Source of the DNA: Periconia sp. R9002
Lineage: Eukaryota; Ascomycota; Dothideomycetes; Pleosporales; Periconiaceae
Direction: 5' to 3'
DNA: 64,000 nucleotides
Assembly (NCBI GenBank): GCA_023627715.1
Contig: JAMAHW010000131.1
Span: 1-64,000 of the forward strand
Positions 1 through 10,459 of this stretch are shown here, one piece after another. The stretch's first letter is position 1, and each line of letters opens with the position of its first letter. The translations under genes were made by a program, and so were the position numbers. The notes under the pieces were generated by a model. That model had not been told where the DNA came from. It searched no databases and saw only the letters and a program-made list of their open reading frames with translations.

Positions 1-240
1 TAGTTATTAATACTATAATAACTACGCTAGGTTACTATATTACTTATTAAATTAAGTAGTTAAATATATAAGTATAGGCTACTTTTTATTTTATTTTTCT
101 ATAGGTTCTATTACTATTAAAACTTTTACCTACTATTAATAGCCTACTACTAGTAAAAAAAAACTACTTATCCCGTTACACTATACTTCCTAACACGTAG
201 AGACGGAATAGTGGGCAGAATACCAGTTAAGATAAAGGGA
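1..240. repeat. AT-rich, RIP-like sequence at the window edge
   Basis: About the first 240 bases are very AT-rich and full of TpA steps, with few CpG, and have no open frame. This differs sharply from the balanced composition that follows. In filamentous ascomycetes such blocks are usually transposon remnants mutated by repeat-induced point mutation. Only the edge is visible, so the parent element cannot be named. Confidence 0.5.
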
Positions 241-663
241 GCTTAGCCGCTGATCGCTGATTCGTCCGCTCGCGATAAATATGACGTTACATTCTAGCTC
301 TATGTCCGGTGTAATAATCAGACACAGATTGTTCAGCCAACATTAGTCACCTTCGGAGATTCGCCGATCCAATAGAAAGTATTCATTTTCCTTTGTTCGG
401 AGCAAAATCCACTCCGCTGGTGTACAAGCCTGCATGGAAGTCTATTTCATAAATCTGGCCATGTCGCAGTTATTGTTGAACCATCCCTTTCACCCTTGGA
501 TGTTTCCAAGCTCAATTATGCTGAGAAGATAAGCACATATTTACTCTCATGCCATTCACGTTCCAACAAAGTACCACGAACTATTGCCTATACCTCCACT
601 GCTGAAGTTCTACAAACGTGGTGGAAAAGCTTTCCTACTGAAAACTGCTTGCGGATCAACAAC
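241..663. other. Intergenic, upstream of the GFA-domain gene
   Basis: The sequence returns to normal composition here. It holds no credible open frame and serves as the upstream region of the gene starting at 664. No clear TATA box or binding site was recognised. Confidence 0.5.
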
Positions 664-1267
664 ATGAGCGGAAAAATCGTCCTGCCCTCCGAAGGTGCAC
701 GTGGCGAGAAAGATGGCACCGCCACGGCAACTTGCTACTGCGGCGTGGTCCAGATCGCGGTTCCTACCGAAGGCGATGGTTTGGTAGACACATTCATTTG
801 TCACTGCACAGACTGCCGCAAAATCAGCGCGAGGTTTGTGCCCTATCACACCCCCAGTATTGCATATGTGAAGCAGCTGACGCCATGTCCTACATAGCAT
901 GTTTTCGTCCGCCTTCGTAGTGAACGACACGCACCTCAAGCACCTCCGTGGCGTAGACAAGCTCACCCGTTTCAAGAGGAAAGACACGATCGCTACGGGG
1001 AACTATGTAGAGAACAGCTTCTGCAGCATTTGTGGTACTCTTATGTACAGACGAAGCAGTGGATTTCCAGGCATCACCGTACCGAGGATCGGCACGATAG
1101 ACGACTTCAGTTTGCAGGAGACGAAGTTCAAACCGAGAGTTGAAGTGTTCGAGAAGGATAGGTGTGCATGGTTATCGCCGGCAAAAGTCCAAGAGCATGT
1201 GAATGGTGCGTATTATACGGCCGGAGGGTCGTGGAAGAGTATCCACGATGGAGTTGGTAGTCAATAG
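664..1267 (+). CDS. GFA/CENP-V domain zinc protein, two exons
   Basis: A glutathione-dependent formaldehyde-activating (GFA) family protein of 179 residues. Exons are 664-833 and 898-1267, joined over a 64-bp GT-AG intron in phase 2. The join restores the family run of zinc ligands: CxC at 24/26, CxC-x2-C at 46/48/51, and CxxC at 99/102 in a CSICGTLMY context. Members bind zinc through these cysteines. Bacterial Gfa was proposed to speed S-hydroxymethylglutathione formation, but most fungal paralogues have no proven substrate. The ATG at 664 has A at -3 and gives the usual start close to the first CxC. No targeting signal is seen, so it is probably cytosolic. Family is certain from the motif set; substrate is unknown. 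Confidence 0.85.
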
Positions 1268-4200
1268 AGCAGTTTGTGACATGCGGATGGGCGTAAGATA
1301 TACTAGATGCTGCTTGCAATACTTAGTCTGCGATTGTGAAATACAATTACGGAACTCCTGCACCAGATCTATTGTGTGGATCTTGGATGTGATGTTTTGA
1401 TGAGAGAAGGGGCAAAAACGCTGTCCAACTGCGGATCATGGTAGTGGTTTAGCAGGAGAAAAACCCTTCCTCAGATTGGCTAGACAGGTAAGTAAACTTC
1501 GGTTATGCAGAGCTACTTCTCGCATCAAAGCGTTCTGTAACACCCCACCTACATCACTTCCCTTGTTGCTGCATCTATACTATGTACTGCATACTAAACT
1601 GAACAGGAGCCAATAACTGATCTTCGTGTAGAAAATGTATTGCATCGAAGTGACGTCGTGCAGGCTTACGAATGCCTACTCCCCACAAGGCTATCCCCAA
1701 GGCTTGAGCCCCTTGTGAAGGCACGCAAGATCTTGCACGTCCGAAAGATATTAGGATGTCTTCAGATTCATAGTACGCGTATATAACATATACCCCTAAC
1801 GTGTCAATATGCTTGTGACAGCTCTAACCAGAAAATTTCGAGAGGGTAGGTTACGACGCGGCTTCGATGATAATAACGGTCTCCTTTTTATGCCTGTTTG
1901 TTTGGTACGACCCAAAAAGTCCAAAGCAGGCGCCCGGCGTACTATACACCTCACCCATCCCAATCCAACCCTAACCCCACCCTCGAAAAGAAACCACACA
2001 CCACTAAATTAACCCGCCTTCTACTCACCTTCCTTCCTTCCCTGCATGGAACCAAACCAAGCCCAAACCCAAAACTCAAAACCGCAGAACTAGAACATCT
2101 TAGACTCGAAGATTCCCTTCTTCCTACAAACTACAACACTAAAACGCACAAGGCCGTCCGTCCCAATAAGTACATTGTAGGTTAACGGACCGATCGAAGA
2201 AGACTCTTATTTAGAACGAACGCACATGCTCGTTCGTTCGTACTGTATACACGCCTACGCGCTAGGTGGGATAGTGTATGCATGCAGGGTCTATGTAAGT
2301 AGGTAGTCTAGCGAGCGTTCGGTCGGTTCGGTCGGTCGTTGGCGGGTCGAGGGCTCCGGCTTTGGTTATTGGTTCTTTGGGGGTGCTTCTGTCGGGTTGG
2401 GATTCTAGAATGGGGGGGTTTAGCGGTATAGGCTTGGAAGGTTAGTTGGGCGTAGGTGAATTGGATATGGGAAGTTGGAACGTGTGTATGTTTGTGAAGA
2501 GAAATAGGAAGGGGGATGGTACGGAGATCCGACTGAGGGTATGCGGGCGCATAGGGTATCTATGTTGAAGATGGTGATGTGAGTTATGGTCGAGGGTGGT
2601 CAAGGGTGTACTTTTATCAGTTTTCAGGGTGTGCCTGGGTATTCTGGTCACATATTACAGTCTTTTTTCTTCGTCTTTAGGACATATGTTTGGGGGTTCT
2701 TTGGTGCTCGCTTGTTAGTGGAAATCTAGAAACTTTCAATCACGACATTTTTCTCTTCAGCAAATTATGGAGCAGTGGTATGATTCTTGCTCTTGAAAGC
2801 CCTCTGTATCATCGGGATGTACGTACGCCCTGCACTGCAGCAAGATGAAAGACGTGGGGGGATTGAGGTGATACGTGCATGCATACACGCACATGCAGTG
2901 GATACACCGAAGCAAAGACTTTTTTTTCTTCCGCAGATAGGTACCTAGATCGTGCATAAGGCCACATGCAAGGTGCAGGTAGAGGGTCGATTTGATTCGT
3001 ATATACGATTTTCTTCGTTGCTGGGTAGATGGATTGGGGATGGGTAGGTGGGGTGAGCTCGGCGGGTTTTTGTGGAGAAGGGATCCAGAGTGGATACACG
3101 TAGAGTACCTAGATGGCAGTTCACTCGACAATGGGACGAGTTTGTTGACGAAAGTTTATTAAACTTCTGATACTGGATTAGCTAAGTACACCTGCATATG
3201 CAAGTAGAAGACGTCGTGTGTAAACGAGAAGGTTCTTCGAAGCTTTCTTCTTTCGATTCAGGCTCGAGCTTTCTACCAAGTCTACTTCTACTTTCCTTCT
3301 TGACATGTTCTTGTGGGAACCTTTTTCTGTTTTTGGGATGGTTGGATATCGGAGAGTTCCCTCTTCGCCCTTGTATTGTGTGATTGTTTAGGTGGACACT
3401 AGCGTTGGCTTATCTGCACACGCGTGATAGTGGAGTGTGAAGTGGGGGCAGGCTTGGCGAAGGAGATTGGCTGGAAATTGTCAATAGTGTGTGGATTAGG
3501 GATTTGATAGACTGGGATGCGTGGGGTGAAAAAATGCCTCGTTTTGATCTTACTTTTGTGGGTCGAGATGGGATGGGGTCTGGGGGGTTGTTGTAGGTAC
3601 ATATCTGTCCATGGAGGCGGTTTATGCTGGAGGAATATATTCCCCGCACCTCAAGACATCTCGTATTTCACCCTACGCACATGCTGGAGTGTTGATGGTG
3701 TTCTAGCATCGAACAAGAGAAGCAAGTTTGGCGTCTTTTGGAGTGGACTGGACGTTGGGTAGCGCTACAGAGGCCCTGCTCTTGTGCAACTCCGGTGGCA
3801 GCCACGCGTCTGGCCCTGCATCGAATAGCGTGGAGACGACAGAGATTTTGCGAATTGCGGGGAACGAACGACTACCTAGCCATCACCAGCCAGCCATTCA
3901 CACCACTTGACTGCATGAGCATGAAGGTGTATTGGTTCACTTCCTAGACCCTGGATTGGCTCGAGTCCAGATTGCTGGTCTCGTGGCGCGCGTGAAAAGA
4001 ACACATGCACTTGTAAATAGAATATGTAGACACTGGTGGTTAGCTGGCACGTGGTGGTAGGTTGGCCGCGCGGGAAAGAGAGCCAGTCAGCGCGTCTCTT
4101 TTCGAAGGAGCAAGGTTCGCGACGCTAACCAGCTCGCTTAATTGTTACAGGGCGAATAAGAGGCCGTAGAAACCTGAACCATCTACCGTTTGGGAAAGGT

Positions 4201-4412
4201 ATTTACGAGGTAGAGAAGGTGCGCTCGGGGCTACACGGGCCAATCACCACCGCCCAGGCTCGCCCACCCGGGCACAGCCCATGCCAACCACCTGACCCCG
4301 GCACAATGCATCCTCCGACCTCCATCCATCCCATCTCACCTTGAAAAACCTCACACCGCCGACCCATTCCTTCCTTCTCTTCCTCTCCCCCATCCCCTCA
4401 CTCCTTCCCATC
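1268..4412. other. 3.1-kb intergenic region without a credible gene
   Basis: Only short, low-complexity open frames occur, with skewed amino-acid use and no family motif. The stretch 2310-2350 repeats a GGTCGGTT-like unit. The last ~50 bp before 4413 form a strongly pyrimidine-rich tract (TTCCTTCC, CTCTCCCCC), a common core-promoter feature in filamentous fungi, which fits the esterase gene that follows. A non-coding transcript cannot be excluded. Confidence 0.5.
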
Positions 4413-6293
4413 ATGACCATAACCAAGACCTTCTCTCGTTCTCACATCCTTGATCTACAAGACCGAGGCTTCATAGAAGCCCTCACCTACTTGGATTACG
4501 CCTCGCAAAACCAGCTCTGTCACTTTGTCGGCGGGATCCCATACGCTCTTCCCCCAACAGGTCCATATCGTTTCCAGAAACCTCGACCTTTGCCCCCATG
4601 TTACCGCTACGGGACTATGGCCAACCCGGGCCGTTTTACGGGAGCCCCTAGCTTATGCCCGCAACCAGCTGAGCAGACCGAGGACCAATGGGACGAGGAC
4701 TGCTTACAGTGTAACGTCTGGATCCCGGCCGGTAGGGCGCCCGGCGAAGGCTGGCCCGTCCTGGTTTGGTATCATGGCGGCTTCCTGCAGTTTGGGAGTA
4801 CTGAGTACGATCTCTGCAACCTGCTCAGTGATACCTCGTTCCGTGCTATTATCGTGACCCCGGCTTATCGCCTCAATGTGTTTGGCTTTCTCGCGTCCAA
4901 GGAATTGCTCTCCGAGGAGAACGAGCAACAGAATCTCGGATTCACTCCCAACAACGGCTTCTGGGACCAGCGGCTCGCGCTCGAATGGACCTGGAAGAAC
5001 ATCCACTACTTTAGCGGTGATGCAACTAACATCACCATCGGAGGGTACTCAGCGGGCTCGCACTCAACGTTCCAGCAGCTAGCGTATGATTTGCAGCAAC
5101 CAGATGAAAAGGCCATTGTGCGACGCGCCCTCATGTTCTCTAACGGTCCAGGCCTGCAGCCGAAATCGCTGGATGAGGCGCAGCTGCAATTTGATGAGCT
5201 CATCGCCATGCTCGAAATCCCCGCTGACATGACGACATCCGAGAAATTGGCTACTCTCCGCACCTTGGACCCCCAGACATTGGTCTCTGTAACAGCGCGT
5301 ATGAAATATCACGAATTCCGCGGCGTCACAGACGGTGTCTTCATCAAGCCCAACCTCCTCGCGTCGCTGGACAATGGAGATCTCGCAGCCATCATGAAGC
5401 GTCGAAACGTTAAGCTCATGATGGGCGAGTGCGCCGATGAGCACTTTGTCTACCAGCAATGGCGAACTCCAGAAAACAGCTACAATGCTGTTCTCCGACG
5501 CCTGCGTGCCGACTACTCTGTTCAAGCTTGCACCGCAATCATGCACTACTACTTCCCTAACCGCCGCCTGCCACATCACTACAAGTCTTGGCAAGACGCC
5601 TTCGGCCGTATCTACGCAGACCTGCAAATCCACCACCTCGAGCGTGGCATGGCAAACGCACTCGTCAACCACGACGCAGGTCATCTGCTCTATCGGTACC
5701 GCGTCGAGTGGCGCGCGGCCTGCTGCGATAAGACGTTCCCCAAGGAATGGGGTGTCACGCACGGAACGGATGTCGCATCGATTTGGTTTTGGGGAGAGTC
5801 TAACCGTCTGAGCAACAAGGAGAAGGAGCTCGCTCGTGCTGCTTTTCATGATCTATTCGCGAGGTTTGTGAAGGGTGGGGAAGTGAAGTGGGGGACACAG
5901 CATGCGCTACAACTCCGCACGATGAAGTCAGATGGAAGCGTGGTGATTGAGGAGGACAAGGGGCTTGTGGAGGGTGTCAAAGTGTGGAACCTTCTCAAGA
6001 GCGCCGGCGCACTTGGTACAACCCCTACGACTTCATCAACCAAGACCCTCACTATGCGACAACGGAACACGAATGACCAGCCAAACAGGCCGCTGGAAGA
6101 GATCTACCCCAAAGCTCGCGCATCCTATGACTTCCACGGCACGACGCACACGGAACTCAGCGTCAAAGAAGGCGATGTCGTGCTGGTTATCGAGCAGTTG
6201 CGCAGCGGGTGGTGGGATGCCGTCATGGATGGCGTGAGGGGATGGGTGCCAAGCAACCATTTCACGTTGCTTGATGATCGGGCGAGGCTTTGA
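4413..6293 (+). CDS. Type-B carboxylesterase fused to a C-terminal SH3 domain
   Basis: A single-exon protein of 626 residues. Residues ~35-545 are a type-B carboxylesterase of the alpha/beta-hydrolase fold: an FVGGIPYA start, an oxyanion-type WYHGGFLQFGS segment, the nucleophile elbow GGYSAGS (Ser213), a likely acid Glu343 in CADEHFVY, and His450 in GVTHGTDV. The triad therefore looks complete. After a Thr/Ser/Asn-rich linker, residues ~568-620 are a full SH3 fold: ASYDF for ALYDY, ELSVKEGD, the tryptophan pair GWW, and GWVPSNHF. SH3 domains bind proline-rich peptides, so the enzyme may be tethered to a partner. The start is the ATG at 4413 after a CT-rich leader; the open frame extends upstream but has no ATG there. 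There is no clear signal peptide, which suggests an intracellular esterase. Substrate is unknown, and the fusion is unusual to me. Confidence 0.85.
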   Translation: MTITKTFSRSHILDLQDRGFIEALTYLDYASQNQLCHFVGGIPYALPPTGPYRFQKPRPLPPCYRYGTMANPGRFTGAPSLCPQPAEQTEDQWDEDCLQCNVWIPAGRAPGEGWPVLVWYHGGFLQFGSTEYDLCNLLSDTSFRAIIVTPAYRLNVFGFLASKELLSEENEQQNLGFTPNNGFWDQRLALEWTWKNIHYFSGDATNITIGGYSAGSHSTFQQLAYDLQQPDEKAIVRRALMFSNGPGLQPKSLDEAQLQFDELIAMLEIPADMTTSEKLATLRTLDPQTLVSVTARMKYHEFRGVTDGVFIKPNLLASLDNGDLAAIMKRRNVKLMMGECADEHFVYQQWRTPENSYNAVLRRLRADYSVQACTAIMHYYFPNRRLPHHYKSWQDAFGRIYADLQIHHLERGMANALVNHDAGHLLYRYRVEWRAACCDKTFPKEWGVTHGTDVASIWFWGESNRLSNKEKELARAAFHDLFARFVKGGEVKWGTQHALQLRTMKSDGSVVIEEDKGLVEGVKVWNLLKSAGALGTTPTTSSTKTLTMRQRNTNDQPNRPLEEIYPKARASYDFHGTTHTELSVKEGDVVLVIEQLRSGWWDAVMDGVRGWVPSNHFTLLDDRARL

Positions 6294-7011
6294 TCTCCCC
6301 CTCTTTCCGTCTCAGCAGCGGATGTGCATGTTCCTTTAGCGTGACGTTTTACGCATGAGCTTTTTCTCCCCTTTTTCCTTTTTAGGCGTCTTCGAAAAGA
6401 CTTTTCCTTTTTGTAACCTTTTTTCATTGGGGAAAAAGCGAACCACCAAGCGGGCATCTGCTATGTTACTATGATACGAATATTTACGACTGACTGGTTA
6501 TGTATAAACGACTTTTCACAAACAAACAAATAAATAAACGAATAGAATAGGAATACGTAATACATAAAGGTATTAAAAAAATCCACTATATACTCTCTCT
6601 CCCTCTCCCCCTCTCTAGTGTACCATTCATTTAAGCCCATACGGACAGTCAAACAATACTCTACGATGATTCATTGTTGTATTTCATGATATCACTAATA
6701 GCCAACAACAAAAAAGAAAACGAAAAATTAGTATGGGTAATGTATATTAGTTCCTCCAATACTCCTCTTAAGGGATAGTCTTCACTATTTCCATGTGATA
6801 TATCTATAAAAGAAAAAGAAGACAGTAGACGTGCTTCGAGCGTGCGAGTCCACACACTAAAAAGCCTTATCCAAGGTTCCAAACTCCACAAAACCAAGTC
6901 GAAAACCCTTGCTATGCATACAATATCCAGGACTCAACACCGTTCAAAACCTAATCAAACACCCCTTCAATTCTGTATCAACAATAACACAACCAGACAA
7001 GAAAAAAACAA
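6294..7011. other. Convergent 3' intergenic region
   Basis: This lies between the 3' ends of the esterase (+) and the repeat-protein gene (-). It is AT-rich, with runs of CTCTCTCC and A-tracts, and carries poly(A)-signal-like hexamers. No gene is seen. Confidence 0.55.
6529..6538 (+). terminator. Overlapping AATAAA poly(A) signals
   Basis: Two overlapping AATAAA hexamers lie about 235 bp after the esterase-SH3 stop codon, in AT-rich sequence. They are plausible 3'-end signals for that transcript. Confidence 0.4.
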
Positions 7012-9248
7012 TCACCCCAAAACCCGACCCTCAACCCACCCCCGAACCCAACCGATCCCCTCCCACCACTCCTCTACACTCACCACCTTCTTCCCCAACA
7101 CAACACCTCCATCTCCTTCTCCTCCCTTCTTCCCCTCCCAAACACTCACCTCCTCCAACCCCTTCAACACACCCAGTCCCTCCCCAACTCCAAGTCCCAG
7201 CCCTTGTTCCGCGAGCTCCAGCAGTGCGCCGGCGAGCGCGTACCAGCGCCATACGCGGTCGCCTTCGGGCCAGGTGGACTCGAGAGGGGAGTTGTCGTGA
7301 TGCTCGGTGATGTAGCGGGATAGGCGGGTGTGGTACGTGGTGTATGTTTTGTGGGATTGGGTTGGTGAGGAAGGTGAGGAAGGTGAGGAGAAGTAGAGGC
7401 GGCGGGTGAAGGTCGCGAGGGCGTTGATGGTAGAGGTTAGTTCTGGAGGGGGGGAGAAGGAGGTGGATGAGGTTGTTGATGGTGTGGTGTGCGAGGTGGT
7501 CGAGAGAGATGGGGAGGATGGTGTGGGTGTTTTAGGTGTTGTGTCCTTGTGCTCTTCGACGGGAGGGTCGACTTTCTCGAGTTGGGAGGTTTGCTGCGCA
7601 TTGAGGTCGACAATTTGTTGGAGCTCGGAAGCCTGTTCCTCCTCGACCCCGGGAAGTTCGATCGGCACAAGCTCTGGGAGCTCTTCCTCCTGTTTTATGT
7701 GTGTTAGATCAGATATGAATGTGTGGTCCTTAGCTGACTTACCTCTTCCTCAATATCATCAAAAACATTGTGCTCCGTCACCGTGGGGGTGGAGTTGGCA
7801 TCCGAAACAACTTCCACAACCTCTACAATCGTTCCCTCCATCTTGTCATTCTCAGAGTCCTCCATACAAAGCTCTTCAAGCTTTTCCAGGCCATACCCTT
7901 CTGTGTACACGATCCCCGTTGCCCACATCATTGCGTCAAACTGGCCCTGCGTGCGTGGAACATCCTCGGCAAACCGCATCATGAGATTATGAGCAGTTTT
8001 ACGAATCTTGAGTTCGTACTTTGCAAGTACGCGGATAGCCCAGACGAATGAGCGGATCTGGGCGGGGGTGCAAGGGGGCTCGGACTCGCTGAATTTATCG
8101 ATGAGATTACGGGCCAGGATGCGGGAGTTGAATTCATAGTGGGGCAGGAGTTTTGCTGCCCAAGCTTTTTCCTGGTGCTGCAACGAGGTTCGGGGTGGAT
8201 GGATTTGGAACTTTGTGAGGATTTGGAGGGCTGTGGAGCGATCATTGTCGGCGGGATTCGTTTCCTGCGTCGACTCTTCATCTTGAGTATGGACGTGAGC
8301 CGACTCTTCTTGGGGCGGAGAGGCCGCATCTTCCATAGTGCAGTCATCCTCGACGCAAGCATATCCAAAGGGACGGACAACAAGCTTGTATGGGCCTTCC
8401 ATCTTCATTGCCCATGCTAATGCTTTCTGCTGTGCAAGGGTGCATGGGTCATTTTCGTGGAAATGACAGATCAGATTGGTAACCAGCTTATACGGTTCAG
8501 TGTTATGCTTATACTGAACTCCCACCGCCCACTTCTTTGCTGTCTGCTGCGCAGGTGTACATGGTTCGTCCATGTCGAAGTGATTCTGAAGACTATTGGC
8601 GATGTTCATAATCAAATCATAGTTCAAAGAGAGTAGCTGGTTCCCTTTGAGAGTTTCGGCGTTGGAGGATGGATCAACACTCGAGATGGGGGATGAGGGA
8701 TCCGACGACTTAAAGGAGAAAGTGGCGAGCTCTGCAGTCATTGACGATCCCCAAGTTGATTCAGTGTCTTCCTCTGAGAAGATTGCAATTCCTGTTGTTG
8801 CCCTCGTCGGAGGCTCACTGTCCGCACCGCCATTGAACACTACATGGAGAGGTTCCATGTCTTCCTCGCAGATGACTGCTATCTCCAGGTTGGGATTGGA
8901 TAGCTCTGTGAGAGGACCGCTAGATCCAGAAACCATTGATGCATCAGATGCTGGTTCATCAATCTTTTCAATGATAGGAGCCAAGCGGATCGGCTGGGCG
9001 TCTTCTTTTGTGGAGACTACAAAAAATGAGATATGATCTGATCGCTCGGTGGGTGACTTACTGATTGTAGTATTTGTCTTGGAGGAGGGACTAAGTTCAG
9101 GACTGGTAGACTTCAGAATCCGAGCTTTGTTTTTCTCAAAGACCTTCTGTGCCTTCTCCATGCTGCGGCGCTGGGCGCGGGTAGCTTTCGGTGGGATGGG
9201 CGGGATGGTTGTGCCGTTGGCTTCCACGTTGCTCTTCGTGTACTTCAT
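7012..9248 (-). CDS. Unrecognised protein with five ~37-residue repeats
   Basis: I do not recognise this 727-residue protein. Exons are 9248-7743 and 7689-7012, joined in phase 0 over a 53-bp GTAAGT intron. Residues 1-205 are Ser/Thr/acidic and probably disordered, with a basic patch near 20-48. Residues ~208-460 carry five copies of a unit of about 37 residues, with a core of N-L-I-x-x-F-x-E-x-x-P-C-T-x-A-Q-x3-A-x-x-W-A-x(8)-Y-K-L. PCT-AQ blocks fall near 229-233, 268-272 and 392-396; degenerate copies fall near 351-358 and 430-436. The invariant Trp-Ala and spaced hydrophobics suggest a small helical repeat. The C-terminal exon is Ser/Pro-rich, then helical (about 610-690: WRWYALAGALLELAEQ). 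There is no signal peptide or TM segment. A 45-bp in-frame candidate intron lies at 9017-9061. Confidence 0.75.
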
Positions 9249-10459
9249 TGTGTTGATTTCTTGAGTTATAGTATGCTAGTTAGATTGGGAAGCAATGATA
9301 AGCGTGCCTGAATGGGTGTTGTGTTGTGGGCAGGGAGTGTAAGAGGAGGTTGTGGCTGGTTATGGTTGAGTGGTAGGTAGATCTTCTGGACGGGCATTTA
9401 TATGCTCCTCGTAAACAGCGCCAAGACCTAGCCAGGTGCCTAGTTGATCCGGGCGCAGCTCAAATGGTTGAAAAGATAGCAACCGAGAAGAATCACTCCA
9501 GGCTTTTGCTATGAGGGTTTGTTCACTGACCAGTCGATATGCGTTTGTGCCCCCCATGTCTTTGTCAGCGGCCATATCTCCTGTACCACAACCAGTATAA
9601 AACGATACTATGTCCTACTTTCACTGGTTCAATTACTTAAAATGGCTGGGGGGCAAAGGCTCAACCATTTTCTGTAATTTGGTTGACTCTGGCTGTAATC
9701 ATGAACAGTCAGAACTGCCCAGCTCTTCGAAATTTCATCATTCTTAAAGTTAAAGGGCATCCACTCCACGCTTTTCTAAAACCTCATTCATCCCTGAAAT
9801 AACGATAACATTGTCGTGTTGTATAGTATAATACTCTATAGTCAGCTATCGCAGAATTAGTTATCGTCATCCAGCTCATAGAACCTCTTTCTACCTTTCT
9901 TGAAATAAACACAATCGCAGGATAACTTGCCAGTTTGTTTCATAATCTCTTTGTTTGAAAGTAAAGCATTGAGAACAGTATAGTCCTCCTATTAGGCCTC
10001 TCTTCCTGCCTAACTATCTTTGATATAAAATCTACATGCACATTCTTTTCGCCCGTGTAAATTCAACTAATATTAGTTAATAATCTTAATAGTAGGAATG
10101 ATTGTAGCATATGCAGTTTGTATTATATAGCGCCCTGGACTCTGTAATAGTAAGGAGAATATAGAATGGAATTAGAAGAATTTATTGAGCACCAGGGGAA
10201 TAAGTAAGGAAGAAAACGGGAGAGGGTTTGAGTAGTGTGTAGATATGAAAAGTTGATTGATATTATATACAAGACAAGCATTTTCTACCGATGGATGGGA
10301 ACGTCCTGCAAGCAGTAGAGGCAAACTGTTTGGTGTCGTTAAGAAAATCATGACAGCAACACAATCCATACGTGAATCTAGGAACCTGGGCAATCGCAAT
10401 AGAAGACACCTGAAGACAGAAGATTGATGAAGATACTTCTTGGTAATCTCAACGCCTGG
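9249..10459. other. Intergenic region between the repeat-protein gene and the NLR gene
   Basis: This is upstream of the repeat-protein gene and downstream of the NLR gene, both on the minus strand. Except for one 71-codon frame (9360-9575) nothing looks coding. 9960-10190 is AT-rich and may contain degraded repeat sequence; it includes a 13-bp word that recurs at 14947. Confidence 0.45.
9360..9575 (-). CDS. Small hypothetical ORF or upstream ORF (71 aa)
   Basis: An ATG-started frame of 71 residues with balanced composition (three Trp-poor hydrophobic stretches, no low complexity) ends 111 bp upstream of the repeat-protein start on the same strand. It has no recognised motif, signal peptide or TM helix. 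It may be a small gene, an upstream ORF in the leader of the next gene, or chance. Only its amino-acid composition argues for coding. Confidence 0.25.
   Translation of the reverse strand: MAADKDMGGTNAYRLVSEQTLIAKAWSDSSRLLSFQPFELRPDQLGTWLGLGAVYEEHINARPEDLPTTQP

Noticed and set aside
610..987. 125-codon minus-strand frame over the GFA gene
   Set aside because: It is the antisense shadow of a gene whose zinc motifs and splice sites are convincing.
5079..5849. 256-codon minus-strand frame inside the esterase gene
   Set aside because: It is an antisense frame caused by GC-rich third positions of the esterase and has no motif of its own.
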